In this document: piece after piece, positions 51,101 to 62,000 of the stretch
Layout of the letters: every line of letters starts with the position of its first letter
Position numbering within the stretch: position 1 is the first letter of the stretch
NCBI GenBank assembly: GCA_030054175.1
Contig: JASGCM010000015.1
Location: 1 to 64,000 of the forward strand
DNA length: 64,000 nt
Reading direction: 5' to 3'
Source: Alphaproteobacteria bacterium
GTDB taxonomy: Bacteria > Pseudomonadota > Gammaproteobacteria > Burkholderiales > Burkholderiaceae_C
Made by a program: the position numbers and the translations under genes
Notes under the pieces: generated by a model
What the model saw: only the letters and a program-made list of their open reading frames with translations
Database searches by the model: none
Told to the model about the DNA's origin: nothing

Positions 51101-53061
51101 GCCAGCAAACCTTCAACTGGCGACAGCCCCTTGAAACCGCCTTTTCGCAAATGGATCAGCAGCAGAGAAATGGTGGCCGGGGTGATGCCCGAAATCCGTG
51201 ACGCCTGCCCCAAAGTTTCCGGTCGGTGCTTGGCCAATTTTTGACGCGCCTCCATGGACAAGGCAGAAACCTGCATGTAGTCGAGATCGGCGGGCAAGCG
51301 CAGCTGTTCGTGGTACGAAGCTCGCTCAACCTCGTCTTTTTGGCGCTCAATGTAGCCCGCATACTTGGCGGCAATTTCCACCTGCTCGATCACAGCATCG
51401 GTCATGTCGCCCAAAGTTTCACGTGAAACAGCGGCACTGGCCCAGCGACCCGACTCGAGCGACATGAGCGCAGCGTGCCCGATGCCGGGGCGACGCAACA
51501 AATCAAACAGCTTGTACTCGTGCTCAATGGGCTTGCCCAAAACCCGTTCTGCCTCTGCGGCCGACAAGATCTGCGGGTTGACCCAGGTGGATTTCAGCCG
51601 CTCTGTTTCACGTGAAACCGCATCGCGTTTGCGACAGAATGTATCCCAACGGGCGTCGTCCACCAGCCCCATCTGTCGACCCGTTTCGGTCAGACGAATG
51701 TCGGCATTGTCCTCGCGCAATTGCAGACGAAACTCAGCGCGGCTGGTGAACATGCGATAGGGCTCGGTCACCCCCTTGGTGATCAGGTCGTCGACCAAAA
51801 CGCCCAAATAGGCCTCGTCGCGCCGTGGCAGCCAAGGGGACTGGTCACGGCATTGCAAGGCGGCGTTGATGCCAGCGAACAGGCCCTGAGCCGCGGCTTC
51901 TTCATACCCGGTAGTGCCGTTGATTTGGCCAGCGAAAAACAAGCCTTTGATTTGGCGCGTTTCAAAATGCGAAGTGAGGCCACGCGGGTCAAAGTAATCG
52001 TACTCAATGGCATAGCCCGGCCGCAAGATGTGGGCATTTTCCAAACCGCGCATCGATCGAACCAATTCGTACTGGATGTCGAAAGGCAAGCTGGTGGATA
52101 TGCCATTGGGGTAGTACTCGTTGGTGCTCAGGCCTTCTGGCTCCAAGAAAATTTGGTGGCTGTCTTTGTCTGCAAAGCGGTTGATCTTGTCTTCCACGCT
52201 GGGGCAATAACGCGGCCCCACACCCTCGATTTTCCCGGTGAACATGGGACTGCGATCAAAGCCACTTCGGATGATCTCGTGGGTGCGCTCATTGGTATGG
52301 GTGATCCAGCACGGCACTTGGGGCGGGTGCATGTTGGAGTGACCCATGAAACTGAACACGGGCACCCCCAACCCCTCATTCATGCCACCGGGCATGCCGT
52401 CACCCGGTTGCTCGATGCATCGGCTGAAATCGATGGTGCGCCCGTCGATGCGCGGTGGGGTACCGGTTTTCAATCGGCCCTGAGGCAACTTCAAATCTTT
52501 CAAACGCGACGACAAACTGACCGCGGGTGGATCCCCGGCCCGGCCGCCAGGGTGGTGATTCAAGCCCACATGGATTTTGCCGTCCAGAAAAGTACCCGCC
52601 GTCAGCACCACGGCGCGCGCGCGAAAGCGAATACCCACTTGCGTCACAGCACCTGCAATATGATCACCTTCGATCATGAGGTCGTCAACAGCTTGCTGAA
52701 AAATGTGCAGGTTCGGTTGATTTTCCAGGCGCTGTCGGATCGCCGCTTTGTACAAAACCCGATCTGCTTGGGCACGAGTGGCGCGCACTGCCGGGCCTTT
52801 GGATCTGTTCAAAATGCGAAACTGGATGCCACCTTCGTCGGTTGCCAAGGCCATGGCACCGCCCAAGGCGTCAATTTCTTTGACCAGGTGGCCTTTGCCT
52901 ATGCCCCCGATGCTGGGGTTACAACTCATCTGACCCAAGGTTTCGATGTTGTGGGTCAACAGCAAGGTTTGACAACCCATGCGGGCCGCCGCCAATGCGG
53001 CTTCGGTGCCGGCATGGCCGCCTCCGACGACGATGACATCAAACTCTTGCGGATAAAGCAT
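51097..53061 (-). CDS. mnmG: tRNA uridine-5-carboxymethylaminomethyl modification enzyme
   Basis: FAD enzyme (GidA) that, with MnmE, modifies C5 of wobble U34. The 654-aa protein has the Rossmann motif [45 protein letters not shown], and the C-terminal helical domain that binds MnmE ([18 protein letters not shown]). ATG 53061 is used rather than the tracked start. A short palindrome AGGCAC-GCT-GTGCCT lies 16 bases before it. Contains two parS sites. Confidence 0.96.
   Translation of the reverse strand: MLYPQEFDVIVVGGGHAGTEAALAAARMGCQTLLLTHNIETLGQMSCNPSIGGIGKGHLVKEIDALGGAMALATDEGGIQFRILNRSKGPAVRATRAQADRVLYKAAIRQRLENQPNLHIFQQAVDDLMIEGDHIAGAVTQVGIRFRARAVVLTAGTFLDGKIHVGLNHHPGGRAGDPPAVSLSSRLKDLKLPQGRLKTGTPPRIDGRTIDFSRCIEQPGDGMPGGMNEGLGVPVFSFMGHSNMHPPQVPCWITHTNERTHEIIRSGFDRSPMFTGKIEGVGPRYCPSVEDKINRFADKDSHQIFLEPEGLSTNEYYPNGISTSLPFDIQYELVRSMRGLENAHILRPGYAIEYDYFDPRGLTSHFETRQIKGLFFAGQINGTTGYEEAAAQGLFAGINAALQCRDQSPWLPRRDEAYLGVLVDDLITKGVTEPYRMFTSRAEFRLQLREDNADIRLTETGRQMGLVDDARWDTFCRKRDAVSRETERLKSTWVNPQILSAAEAERVLGKPIEHEYKLFDLLRRPGIGHAALMSLESGRWASAAVSRETLGDMTDAVIEQVEIAAKYAGYIERQKDEVERASYHEQLRLPADLDYMQVSALSMEARQKLAKHRPETLGQASRISGITPATISLLLIHLRKGGFKGLSPVEGLLA
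51415..51430. promoter_or_regulatory. parS: parS site 2
   Basis: AGTTTCACGTGAAACA matches parS at 15 of 16 positions. It lies inside mnmG, where the protein reads SRET. Confidence 0.9.
51604..51619. promoter_or_regulatory. parS: parS site 3
   Basis: TGTTTCACGTGAAACC matches parS at 15 of 16 positions. It lies inside mnmG, 189 bp from site 2, and again encodes SRET. Confidence 0.9.
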
Positions 53062-53110
53062 GGCTATAGTGGCCTGAGGCACGCTGTGCCTAGGCGATCA
53101 ATCAAAAAGC

Positions 53111-54295
53111 TTATTTTACGGGCAGCAGAGATTTTTGACGCCATGCCAACAGAGCCCCCATCCACAAACAGGCTGCCGAAGACCACAAACCCACCTTCAA
53201 ACCACCTGCGCCATCGGCAATCAGCCCCACCACCGTCGGGCCCACAATTTGCCCCCAGGCGAACACCACCGTGAACAATCCAATGCCACGCACCCACCAC
53301 TCGGCGGGCAGGTTATGCCGAACAAAAGCCGTGGTCGATGCGACCACAGATAAGAACACGGAGCCAAACAAAGCCCCTGACAACAACAACACGGGCAGCG
53401 ATTGACTGAGGGTGGCCAAGGCCGTGGCCAGCCCCAACAAGGCATTGAGCCAGGCCATGGCGCGTCCATCTCGATGCCTATCGAGCAAGTCGGCCCACAG
53501 ACGCGCCGACGCCACCACGCACAGGCCCAAAACGGTATAGAAGACCGTGCGCTCGGTGTCTTCTATGCCCTCTTGCCGCAACAAGGCGATGACGAAGGTC
53601 ATGTAACCGATGTAGCCCATGCCAAAGCAACCATAGCCCAGTAAAACCCAGCCCATGCGAGCGCGCCATTGGGGCCACTGCGCATCGTCCACCGATTGGG
53701 CAAGCACCGCCAAAGGGGGCGTGGCGGCCCCCAAAGCTTGCGCCACCGGCGCCATGGCCACCAAAGCAACAGCGCACACCGCCGCCAACCACCACCAGGC
53801 CTGCGGCCAGTCGGACACCACCGGCATGGCCCACGGCACGATCAAGGCCGAGGCCACGATGCCCCAACCGGTGCCGCCGTAATACAGACCCAACAGCCAA
53901 CCGCTTTGTTGAGGATGGTCTTGCGCCAAACGCGCGGCCAACACTCCGCCAGCCACAAACACCCAAGCACTGGCAAAGCCTGCCAGAAAGCGCTGCACCA
54001 AGAGGCCATCGGGTTGACGGAAAAAACCGCTGGCCGCCATGAACACGCTGGCCAGCAACCCCCCCATCAGAAAGACCCAAGATGGACCACGCTTGCGCAT
54101 CAACCACGGCATCAGGGTAGCCCCCACCATGTAACCAGCGGCATTGCCGGTGTTCATTGCGCCGGCCAAGGCATACGACCAGTCCAGGTCTTCGCGCATG
54201 GCGGGCAACAACAAGGCATAGGAAAAACGGGTGATACCCAGCGACAGCGCCGCCCCCAAAGACAGTGACAGGGCAATGCGCCAAGGGGACTTCAC
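53111..54295 (-). CDS. YbfB/YjiJ-family MFS transporter
   Basis: A 394-aa inner-membrane transporter with about 12 helices. The N-terminal LGAALSLGITRFSYALLLPAMREDLDWSYALAGAMNTGNAAGY is characteristic of the YbfB/YjiJ MFS group. The start is GTG 54295, overlapping the histidine kinase stop (GTGA), so it is translated together with the two-component genes; the tracked ORF begins well inside the kinase gene. Substrate unknown; co-expression with a metal-type regulator suggests a stress-related efflux role, by inference. Confidence 0.85.
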   Translation of the reverse strand: MKSPWRIALSLSLGAALSLGITRFSYALLLPAMREDLDWSYALAGAMNTGNAAGYMVGATLMPWLMRKRGPSWVFLMGGLLASVFMAASGFFRQPDGLLVQRFLAGFASAWVFVAGGVLAARLAQDHPQQSGWLLGLYYGGTGWGIVASALIVPWAMPVVSDWPQAWWWLAAVCAVALVAMAPVAQALGAATPPLAVLAQSVDDAQWPQWRARMGWVLLGYGCFGMGYIGYMTFVIALLRQEGIEDTERTVFYTVLGLCVVASARLWADLLDRHRDGRAMAWLNALLGLATALATLSQSLPVLLLSGALFGSVFLSVVASTTAFVRHNLPAEWWVRGIGLFTVVFAWGQIVGPTVVGLIADGAGGLKVGLWSSAACLWMGALLAWRQKSLLPVK

Positions 54296-55725
54296 GCCAT
54301 CGACTCCGACGCTGGAGTCGGAGCTGGTGCCTCGGTCAGAATCACCGTGACAGCCAGACCCCCATCGGGGCCATCTTCCAAAGCGAGGCGCGCCTGCAAA
54401 TGCCGGGCATACGATGAAACAATGGACAAACCCAACCCATGCCCTCCGGTGTCGAATGTCAACTCGTTTCCGCGTTGCCACCGGTCTTGCAAGGCCTGCC
54501 TCTGAGAGGGAGGCACTCCGCTGCCATTGTCCTGCACCTTCAGTTGAACGCTTCGCTTTCCGCCATGGTCATCCATTTCATACCAAAGGACCGTCACCTG
54601 GGGTGCTCTCCCGTCGGCGGGTCGGCCATGGCGCAAAGCGTTGTCGATCAGGTTGTCGATCAAGCCCTCGAGCAAGGCCCTGTGACCCCAAACCCAGCAC
54701 GCATGGTCAGTGCCTTGAGCACCCAAATCAACTCCACGTTGATCGGCCTGCTGCATCCAACGCAACAAGGCTTGAGTCACCAGATCGTTCAGGCAGATGG
54801 GCTCCAGGGCCAGCGATTGCTTGGCCTCGGAGGCCAGAGCCAGAGCCAGTAACTGGTCTACCAAATGGCTGGCACGTTCTTGGCTGCCCAAAATGCCTTG
54901 CAGCTGTTCTCGCCACACCTGCGGCTGGGCACTGGACAAACCGTACTCGGCCTGCGCTCTAATTCCCGCCAATGGCGTGCGCAACTCGTGCGCGACATTG
55001 CCAGAAAACTCTCGCTGCGCCTGCAGTCCCGTGGCAATGCGACCAAAGAGGCTGTTGACCACTTCGCCCAAGCGCTGCATGTCGCTGCTGGACTTTGGCA
55101 CACGCACCGGGGACAAATCGCCAGCATCTCGCTGTAACAAGTCTTGTTCCAGTTCGGCCAAGGGGTTCAATTCCACTTCGATGTTTCGGCGCAGCCACAA
55201 AGCCAAAAACAGCAACAAGCCCAGCTGCGGAAACAAGGAGAAAACCAACACTTGCTGCAAGATACGCTCACGGCTATGGGTGGTCTGCCCCATGACGACA
55301 TTGAAGTCGCGCGGCCAATCGCGGTGCAAGGTCACGGTGCGCAAACGTTGCCCTTGGTGCAACGTTTCACCGAACACGTGGCTGATCCCGACTTTGGTGG
55401 GCACGCCTTGCAAGCCAGCATGCCCGGCCAAAAATTGACCCTGCCCATCGTAGATGGCGAAAAACAACGATTCACTTTGGTCAAACAACACCGCCTTCAT
55501 TTCGGCCGGAGACAAGCGGAAATCGAGCTCGCCATGGCGATCATGCACATGCCCTGCCACCATCAGCGCATCATCAAGCAGCGAACGGTCGTAGGCCTGG
55601 CTGGTAAAATGCCGAGCCACCAAGGCTACGACCACCGCACCCAACACACCTGCCCACATCAGGGGCATGAGCACGTGGCGCAGCAGTCGACTGAGCAGGG
55701 TCGGCAGATGCACGGGGGTCAACAT
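54292..55725 (-). CDS. Sensor histidine kinase, TctE/QseC type
   Basis: A 477-aa inner-membrane kinase. Membrane helices at about 17-38 and 155-178 flank a periplasmic sensor (ARHFTSQAYDRSLLDDALMVAGH start, as in two-component sensor N-terminal domains). These are followed by a HAMP-like linker, the H-box NVAHELRTPLAG, the N-box LIDNLIDNALRHG, and the G-boxes VQDNGSGVPP and GHGLGLSI. Overlaps the response regulator gene by 7 bases. A metal cue is inferred from the divergent efflux genes. Confidence 0.92.
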   Translation of the reverse strand: MLTPVHLPTLLSRLLRHVLMPLMWAGVLGAVVVALVARHFTSQAYDRSLLDDALMVAGHVHDRHGELDFRLSPAEMKAVLFDQSESLFFAIYDGQGQFLAGHAGLQGVPTKVGISHVFGETLHQGQRLRTVTLHRDWPRDFNVVMGQTTHSRERILQQVLVFSLFPQLGLLLFLALWLRRNIEVELNPLAELEQDLLQRDAGDLSPVRVPKSSSDMQRLGEVVNSLFGRIATGLQAQREFSGNVAHELRTPLAGIRAQAEYGLSSAQPQVWREQLQGILGSQERASHLVDQLLALALASEAKQSLALEPICLNDLVTQALLRWMQQADQRGVDLGAQGTDHACWVWGHRALLEGLIDNLIDNALRHGRPADGRAPQVTVLWYEMDDHGGKRSVQLKVQDNGSGVPPSQRQALQDRWQRGNELTFDTGGHGLGLSIVSSYARHLQARLALEDGPDGGLAVTVILTEAPAPTPASESMA

Positions 55726-56414
55726 GTTCGCGTCTCTTCCAACAGATAGCCGATGCCGCGCAGGGTGCGAATGCCTGCCCCGGAGCCCTGAAGTTTCTTG
55801 CGCAAACGCGAGATGAATGCCTCCAGGGCGTTGTCACCCAATAGATCGTCAAAGCCCGACAGTTTTTCGGCCAGCTCTTTTTTGCTGATCACGCGCCCCG
55901 GAGGACTGAGCAACTCGCACAACACCTCGTATTCGCGCGCAGGCAGGATCAGGTCATCTTGAGCCAGCTGGATACGCCGCAAGGACCGCGTCAAGGTCAA
56001 TTGACCAACGCTGACGACTTCTTCGGTACCCAGGCTGCGTCTGGCCAAGGCGCGCAAGCGGGCCTCGACCTCGGCCAACTCAAAAGGCTTGCCCAGATAA
56101 TCATCGGCGCCAGCATCCAGGCCGGCAATGCGCTCTTCGGTGCGATTTCGGGCGGTCAACACCAAAACGGGGGTACGGTCGCCACGGCGGCGGTGCTCCC
56201 TGAGCAACTCCAGACCGCTGCCCTGTGCGCAGTCGGACTGTCCGGTCAGAGGCAGATTGAGATCCAGCAAGACTGCGTCGTAAGCCTGCACCGACCAAAA
56301 GTGCCGTCCTCGGGCCAAGTCGCCCGCAGCGTCGACTCGATGACCAGCATCGGCCAAGCTGCGCTGTACGACTTCTCGCAGCACGGTGTCGTCTTCCATC
56401 AACAAAATGCGCAT
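55719..56414 (-). CDS. OmpR/PhoB-family response regulator with enlarged loop
   Basis: A 231-aa DNA-binding regulator. The receiver has acidic EDD at 7-9, phospho-acceptor D51 (VLLDLNLP), conserved T (LVLTAR) and K (LGKPF); the winged helix ends SRLRKKLQGSGAGIRTLRGIGYLL. After DLNLP, where GMDGLELL is usual, it reads LTGQSDCAQGSGLELL, an insertion of about eight residues with a cysteine. ATG 56414 gives the normal start. Divergent from the efflux operon across 59 bp containing a direct repeat. Confidence 0.92.
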   Translation of the reverse strand: MRILLMEDDTVLREVVQRSLADAGHRVDAAGDLARGRHFWSVQAYDAVLLDLNLPLTGQSDCAQGSGLELLREHRRRGDRTPVLVLTARNRTEERIAGLDAGADDYLGKPFELAEVEARLRALARRSLGTEEVVSVGQLTLTRSLRRIQLAQDDLILPAREYEVLCELLSPPGRVISKKELAEKLSGFDDLLGDNALEAFISRLRKKLQGSGAGIRTLRGIGYLLEETRTC

Positions 56415-56435
56415 CCAGCGGCTCCCAAGGGTCTT

Positions 56436-56453
56436 GGTCAGGTATCGGTCAGG
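56436..56453. promoter_or_regulatory. GGTCAGG direct repeat, probable response-regulator box
   Basis: GGTCAGG occurs at 56436-56442 and 56447-56453: 7-bp half-sites with a 4-bp spacer (11-bp period). This is the architecture bound by OmpR/PhoB-type dimers. It sits in the 59-bp divergent region between the regulator and the efflux genes. Confidence 0.6.
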
Positions 56454-56473
56454 CACAACCTGAGATAAACCCA

Positions 56474-57808
56474 ATGATGAGCATACGACAATTGAGACAA
56501 TCTGTTGTGCAAGCCACCCTTTGGGTCGGTGTGGGCCTGTCTAGCGTGGCATTGGCACAAACTCCTTTGGACTTGGATCGTGTTCTGGAGGTAGCCAGCG
56601 CCAACCTAGAGGTCCAACTCAGCCAGTCCGCCCTGGCGGCAGCCCGCGCCGACATCACCAGCGCCGACCGCAACCCATTCCCGGTACTGTCGGCCCGCAC
56701 CTCGTCCATCGACCTGCAAAACGGCATCGGCGGCGGGAATGTGTGGCGAGATAAACGCATCGACAAGGGTCTGGGCCTGGACATCACCCAAGAGCGCGGT
56801 GAAAAGCGCGAATGGCGTACGCGCGGGGCGAAAAGTGCTGCCCGCGCGGCCGAGGAAGACGTGGCCCAGACCCGACGCCGCCAACTGTGGTTGGCCAGCA
56901 TGGCCTATTTCGAATGGCTGGCCCAAAGCGAAAGGCTGCGCCATGTCTCGGCCATGGCCCAAGCCAGCCGCCAGCAAGCGCAGGTGGCAGCTCAACGGCA
57001 ACAGGCGGGCGATGTGTCCATGCAAGACCGTTTGCGCTTTGACATTGAGGCGCGTCGCGCCGAAGCAGAAGTCCCCTCCGCACAAGCGGCTTTGCAACGT
57101 GCGATGCTGGCGTTGCAACTGATCACACGCATCGAGTCGCCAACGAGTATTTGGTCACCGGCCCAAAGTTGGCCCAACATCGGTACGGCCTCCTATCCGG
57201 CAGAACACTGGCCACAACGACTGCAACAAGCCGTAGATCAACGCCCCGATGTGGCGGCCGCTCAAAACCGCCTTGAGGCCGCGCGACACGGACTGGACTT
57301 GGCGCTGGCACAAAAGAAGTCAGACATCACCTGGGGCAGCAGTTTCGATCATTACCCGGGCACTTCGGCGCGCCTGCTGGAATTTCGCATGCAAATGCCA
57401 CTGCAATGGAATTACAACTACCAAGGCGAGATCGCCCGGGCTCAAGCCCTGGTCGTGCAAAGCCAAGACCTCCTGGCCCAGACCCGCTTGCAAGCCCAGA
57501 CCGAATTAGCGGGGCTGTACCAAAGCTTTGTCGCCGCCCAAGGCCGCTGGCAAGCGCACCAAGAAGGCATCTTGCCGCAAGCCCAACAGGTGCTTGCACA
57601 AGCTGAACTGGCCTACCAAAAAGGGGGCTTGTCACTGACCGACTTGCTCGACGCCCGGCGCACCTTTCACCAGGCCTGGCTCGATTGCTTGGTGGCGCGG
57701 CTTGAATGGACCAACGCTTACTCGGGTTTGCTGTTTCATACCGAGACCGAAGCGCAAGCTCGCACCCAATTGACCCGATCCTCCCACGCGGCAGGATTCA
57801 CTCACTGA
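56474..57808 (+). CDS. Outer-membrane factor, TolC/CzcC family
   Basis: Outer-membrane channel of the efflux system. The 444-aa protein has a signal peptide (to VALAQ), then two long helical repeats rich in Ala/Gln (ELQSALAAARADIT-like, QALVVQSQDLLAQTRLQAQTELAGLYQSF). It contains GEKREWRTRGAKSAARAAEEDV, typical of metal-efflux OMFs. ATG 56474 is immediately followed by a second ATG. First gene of the operon; 9 bases before the fusion protein gene. Confidence 0.9.
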   Translation: MMSIRQLRQSVVQATLWVGVGLSSVALAQTPLDLDRVLEVASANLEVQLSQSALAAARADITSADRNPFPVLSARTSSIDLQNGIGGGNVWRDKRIDKGLGLDITQERGEKREWRTRGAKSAARAAEEDVAQTRRRQLWLASMAYFEWLAQSERLRHVSAMAQASRQQAQVAAQRQQAGDVSMQDRLRFDIEARRAEAEVPSAQAALQRAMLALQLITRIESPTSIWSPAQSWPNIGTASYPAEHWPQRLQQAVDQRPDVAAAQNRLEAARHGLDLALAQKKSDITWGSSFDHYPGTSARLLEFRMQMPLQWNYNYQGEIARAQALVVQSQDLLAQTRLQAQTELAGLYQSFVAAQGRWQAHQEGILPQAQQVLAQAELAYQKGGLSLTDLLDARRTFHQAWLDCLVARLEWTNAYSGLLFHTETEAQARTQLTRSSHAAGFTH

Positions 57809-57817
57809 AAGCCTCGC

Positions 57818-59008
57818 ATGAATGCCCAATACCTTTGTCTGCGCATCGGACTGACCCTGAGCCTGGGTTTGCTCGGCGCCTGCCAAGACGCACCGACCCC
57901 TTTAGCCGCGCCGAGCCAGCCGATCATTCAAAACAACCAGATCCGATATCCTGCCGACCATCCCCAATTGACGCTGCTGGGCACCGAAGCCGTAGCCCCG
58001 GCGCACAATTTACGGATTGAGTTGCCCGCCAAACTGGTTTGGAACGAAGAGCGAACGCAACGCATCTACCCGGCATTTTCTGGGCGCGTGGTGGGCATTC
58101 ACGTCGACCTGGGTCAATCGGTCCAGGTCGGCTCGCGACTGGCCCAACTGGCGTCACCCGAGTTTGGTTTGGCGCAAGCCGATGCGGCGCGCGCGCAAGC
58201 CGATCTGTCGTTGGCACAGAAACAGTTGCGCCGCCAACAAGAGTTGTTCGATGCCGGCGTGTTGGCGCACAAAGATCTTGAGTTGGCGCAGGCCGAAGAA
58301 GCCCGTGCACAGGCCGAGTGGTCAAGAGCCCACAGCCGAGTGCGCTTGTACAGCTCGGCCACAGGACTCGGTGTAGATCAAAGCTTGTCACTGACCAGTG
58401 GCATCCATGGCGTGGTGGTTGAGCGCAACATCAATCCGGGGCAAGAGTTGCGTCCCGATCAAAGTGGCCCTGGCACGCCACCCTTGTTTGTCATCACTGA
58501 CCCGCAGCAGCTGTGGGTACAAATCGACGCGCGCGAACTGGATCTGACCAGCCTGAAACCGGGTCGAGACATCCGCATCAAGGTGCCCTCTTTGCCCGAG
58601 GCTTCTTTCACGGCCCAAATCCATGCGGTGGCCGACTACATCGACCCCAGCACTCGCACCATCAAAGTCCGCGCAGTCGTGCCCAATCCGCAACGACTGC
58701 TCAAAGGCGAGATGCTGGCCACAGCCCATTTCGATCGCACGTTCATTGACACCGTGCTGGTACCCGCCAGTGCGGTGTTCCTGCGTGGCGCCCAACACCT
58801 CGTCTTCGTGCAAAGCGCGCCCGGGGTATTTGAGCCGCGCAGCATCGTGGTCTTGCACGAGAGCCCGAAAGAGGTATTGGTCAGCGAGGGTCTGCATGTG
58901 GGTGAGCGGGTGGTGGTGCAAAACGGTCTGTTGCTGGCACGTGAGTTGCGCAACGCCCAAGACGAAGCCCAACAAAAGCCCATGACCCCATCGGCGGGCA
59001 AGCCATGA
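57818..59008 (+). CDS. Membrane fusion protein, CzcB/CusB family
   Basis: Periplasmic adaptor of 396 aa linking pump and outer-membrane channel. It has a lipoprotein-type signal with LLGAC. The biotinyl-lipoyl-like segment SGRVVGIHVDLGQSVQVGSRLAQLAS is followed by a helical hairpin rich in Ala/Gln/Arg (LAQADAARAQADLSLAQKQLRRQQELFDAG) and the beta-barrel and proximal domains. Its stop overlaps the pump start (ATGA). No extra N-terminal metal-binding Met or His cluster is seen. Confidence 0.92.
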   Translation: MNAQYLCLRIGLTLSLGLLGACQDAPTPLAAPSQPIIQNNQIRYPADHPQLTLLGTEAVAPAHNLRIELPAKLVWNEERTQRIYPAFSGRVVGIHVDLGQSVQVGSRLAQLASPEFGLAQADAARAQADLSLAQKQLRRQQELFDAGVLAHKDLELAQAEEARAQAEWSRAHSRVRLYSSATGLGVDQSLSLTSGIHGVVVERNINPGQELRPDQSGPGTPPLFVITDPQQLWVQIDARELDLTSLKPGRDIRIKVPSLPEASFTAQIHAVADYIDPSTRTIKVRAVVPNPQRLLKGEMLATAHFDRTFIDTVLVPASAVFLRGAQHLVFVQSAPGVFEPRSIVVLHESPKEVLVSEGLHVGERVVVQNGLLLARELRNAQDEAQQKPMTPSAGKP

Positions 59009-62000
59009 AACGCATCATTCAATTCGCCATCAACCAGCCGCTGTTCATCATGCTGGGCGTCTTGCTGTTTGTGATGGCCGGCGTGTTTTCTTTCAACAAA
59101 CTCTCGGTGGAGGCCTTTCCAGACGTGACCGATACCCAGGTGACTGTCATCGCGCTGTTTCCGGGACGGGCCGCCGAAGAGGTGGAAAAACAAGTCACTT
59201 TGCCGATTGAGACGGCATTGGCGGGCTTGCCCAACTCCATCCGCTTGTTCTCACACACTCAGTTTGGCCTGTCCTACACCGTCATCACATACAACGACAA
59301 CGCCGAGGTCAATTTGGCGCGACAGCAGGTCAACGAGCGTTTACTCAGCGTCGATCTGCCGCCCGGCACTCAAGTGAACATCGCCCCCAATGCGACGCCG
59401 GTGGGCGAGATCATGCGCTATCGGGTGCGTGGCGACGGACAAAACACCACCGACTTACGCACGCTGGAAGACTGGGTCATCGAACGCGCCTTGCGACAAG
59501 TGCCTGGCGTGGCCGACGTGGTCGCCATGGGCGGCTTCATCAAACAATACGAAGTGCAGCCTGACATCGATCGACTGCGCGCGCACAAGCTGACTTTTCA
59601 AAATCTGCTGGATGCACTGGGGCGCGGCAACAGCAACGCTGGCGGCAGCTATGTAGCCCAAGGCGCACAACAATTCGCCATTCGCGGCATCGGTTTGCTG
59701 AGATCGGCCGACGACATCGGCGAGATCGTTTTGGCTTCACGCAATGGCACCCCCATTTTGATTCGAGACGTGGCACAAGTGAAGGTGGGCGCCGTTCCGC
59801 GTCTAGGCATCGTCGGCCAGGACAGCGATGACGATGCGGTGATCGGCATTGTCATCATGCGCAAAGGCGAAAACCCAAGCGTGGTCCTCAAGGCCGTCAA
59901 AGAGCGCATAGACCAACTCAATCAGCGCTGGTTGCCACCCGGTGTTCAGATCGTCCCCTTCTATGACCGAACCTGGTTGATGAACAAAACCTTAACCACG
60001 GTGTTTCGCAATTTGGTCGAAGGCGCTTTGCTGGTTGCCCTGGTTTTGTATCTGTTTTTATCCAATATGCGCGCCAGTTTGGCGGTCGTGGTGGTGATTC
60101 CTTTGTCCCTATTGGCGACCTTCATGGGTTTAAAAATCATGGGCGTGCCGGCCAACCTGCTCAGCCTGGGTGCCATGGACTTCGGCATCATCGTCGACGG
60201 GGCAGTGATCGTGATCGAGAACATCATGCACCGATTGGCCCAACGCGGTGAAGGGATGAACGAAAAAGAGCGCAAAACGGTGATCATTCAGGCCGCCAAC
60301 GAAGTGGGGCGTCCTACTTTGTTTTCTATGTTGATCATCATCGCGGCACACATCCCGATCTTCGCTCTTGAGCGTCATGAAGGGCGTATCTTTCAACCCA
60401 TGGCCCTTTCCGTCACCACGGCACTGTTGGGTTCGCTGATCATTTCATTGACCCTGGTGCCTTTGCTGGCCTTCTGGATGCTGCGGCGCAAACTGCCGCA
60501 CGACGACAACCGTCTGGTGTCCTCGGCCAAACGGCTGTATAAGCCTGTCCTTGATTGGGCTTTGCTCAACACCCGCAAAGTGGTGGCCGTCGCGCTGGCG
60601 AGCTTTGTCATCGCATTGGGACTGGGCACCCGACTGGGTTCCGAGTTCTTACCCGAACTCAATGAGGGGACTTTTTGGGTCAACTGGGACTTGCCGCCCA
60701 GCATTTCCCAAGAAGAGGCTTCGCAGGTGCTGCGCATGGCGCGCAAAGCGCTGTCCTCGATACCCGAGGTTCGCACCGTGGTTTCAAAAGCGGGTCAACC
60801 GGAAGACGGCACCGATCCCAAGACCCTGAGCATGGCTGAGGTGTTCGTCGACGTGAAGCCCACAGAAGAGTGGCGCAAGGGGCTCACTCGCGAAACGTTG
60901 ATCGAAGAGATGGAGTCCCGACTGACCGTCATACCTGGTATGAATCCCGCCTTTTCGCAGCCCATCCGAGACAACGTACTCGAATCAATTTCGCAAATCA
61001 AAGGCCAGATCGTGGTCAAGGTCGCTGGCGATGATTTGCAGCAATTGCGCACCACCGTCGAGGCCATGCAACGCCAATTCAAACAGGTTCAAGGTGTTCA
61101 ACGTGCCGAAGTGGATCGTTCCGGCGAGCAACCCCAACTGGTGATCGACATCGATCGCGAACGGGCCGCTCGCTTTGGGCTCAACGTGAGCGATATCCAA
61201 GACGTGATCGAAGCGGCTTTGGCTGGCAAAGTGGCCACCCAAATCTGGGAGGGTGAGCGTAAATTCCCCGCTGCTGTTCGTCTGCCTGCCGAACGCCGTA
61301 ACCTGGAGCAATTGGCGCGCACCCCCATCGCTACGCCCGATGGCGGTTACACCACGCTGGGTGCAGTGGCGGACATCCGACAAGACAGCGGCGCCATGAA
61401 CATCGCACGTGAGGCAGGGCGTCGCACCATGGCGATTGGCATTTTCATCAAAGGCCGCGACATGGGCTCGGTGGTGGCCGACATGCAGGCTCGGGTCAAG
61501 GCCCATGTCGCCATACCCGACAGTTACACCGTGACCTGGTCCGGCGAATTTGAGAACCAAGAGCGGGCCATGAAACGACTGGCGGTGGTGGTGCCCATCT
61601 CATTGCTGCTGATTTTCGTTTTACTGTTTGATGCCTTTAAAACGCTGAAAAGCGCCACATTGATTCTGGTCAATGTGCCACTGGCGTTGGTCGGAGGCAT
61701 CATTGCCCTGTGGCTGTTTGGCATTCCCTTGTCGGTATCCGCCGCCATCGGTTTCATTGCCTTGTCAGGGCAGGCGGTGCTCAATGGGGTGGTGATGTTG
61801 ACGGTGTTTCAGCAATTGCGCAGCGCCGGCTTACCCTTGGTGGAAGCGGTGCGCGAGGGCTCAATGCAGCGGCTTCGAACCGTGCTGATGACGGCCTTGC
61901 TGGCGGCCTTGGGTTTATTGCCCATGGCGCTCAGCCACGACATCGGGGCCGAGACCCAACGCCCTTTGGCGCTGGTGGTGATCGGCGGGCTGGTCTCAGC

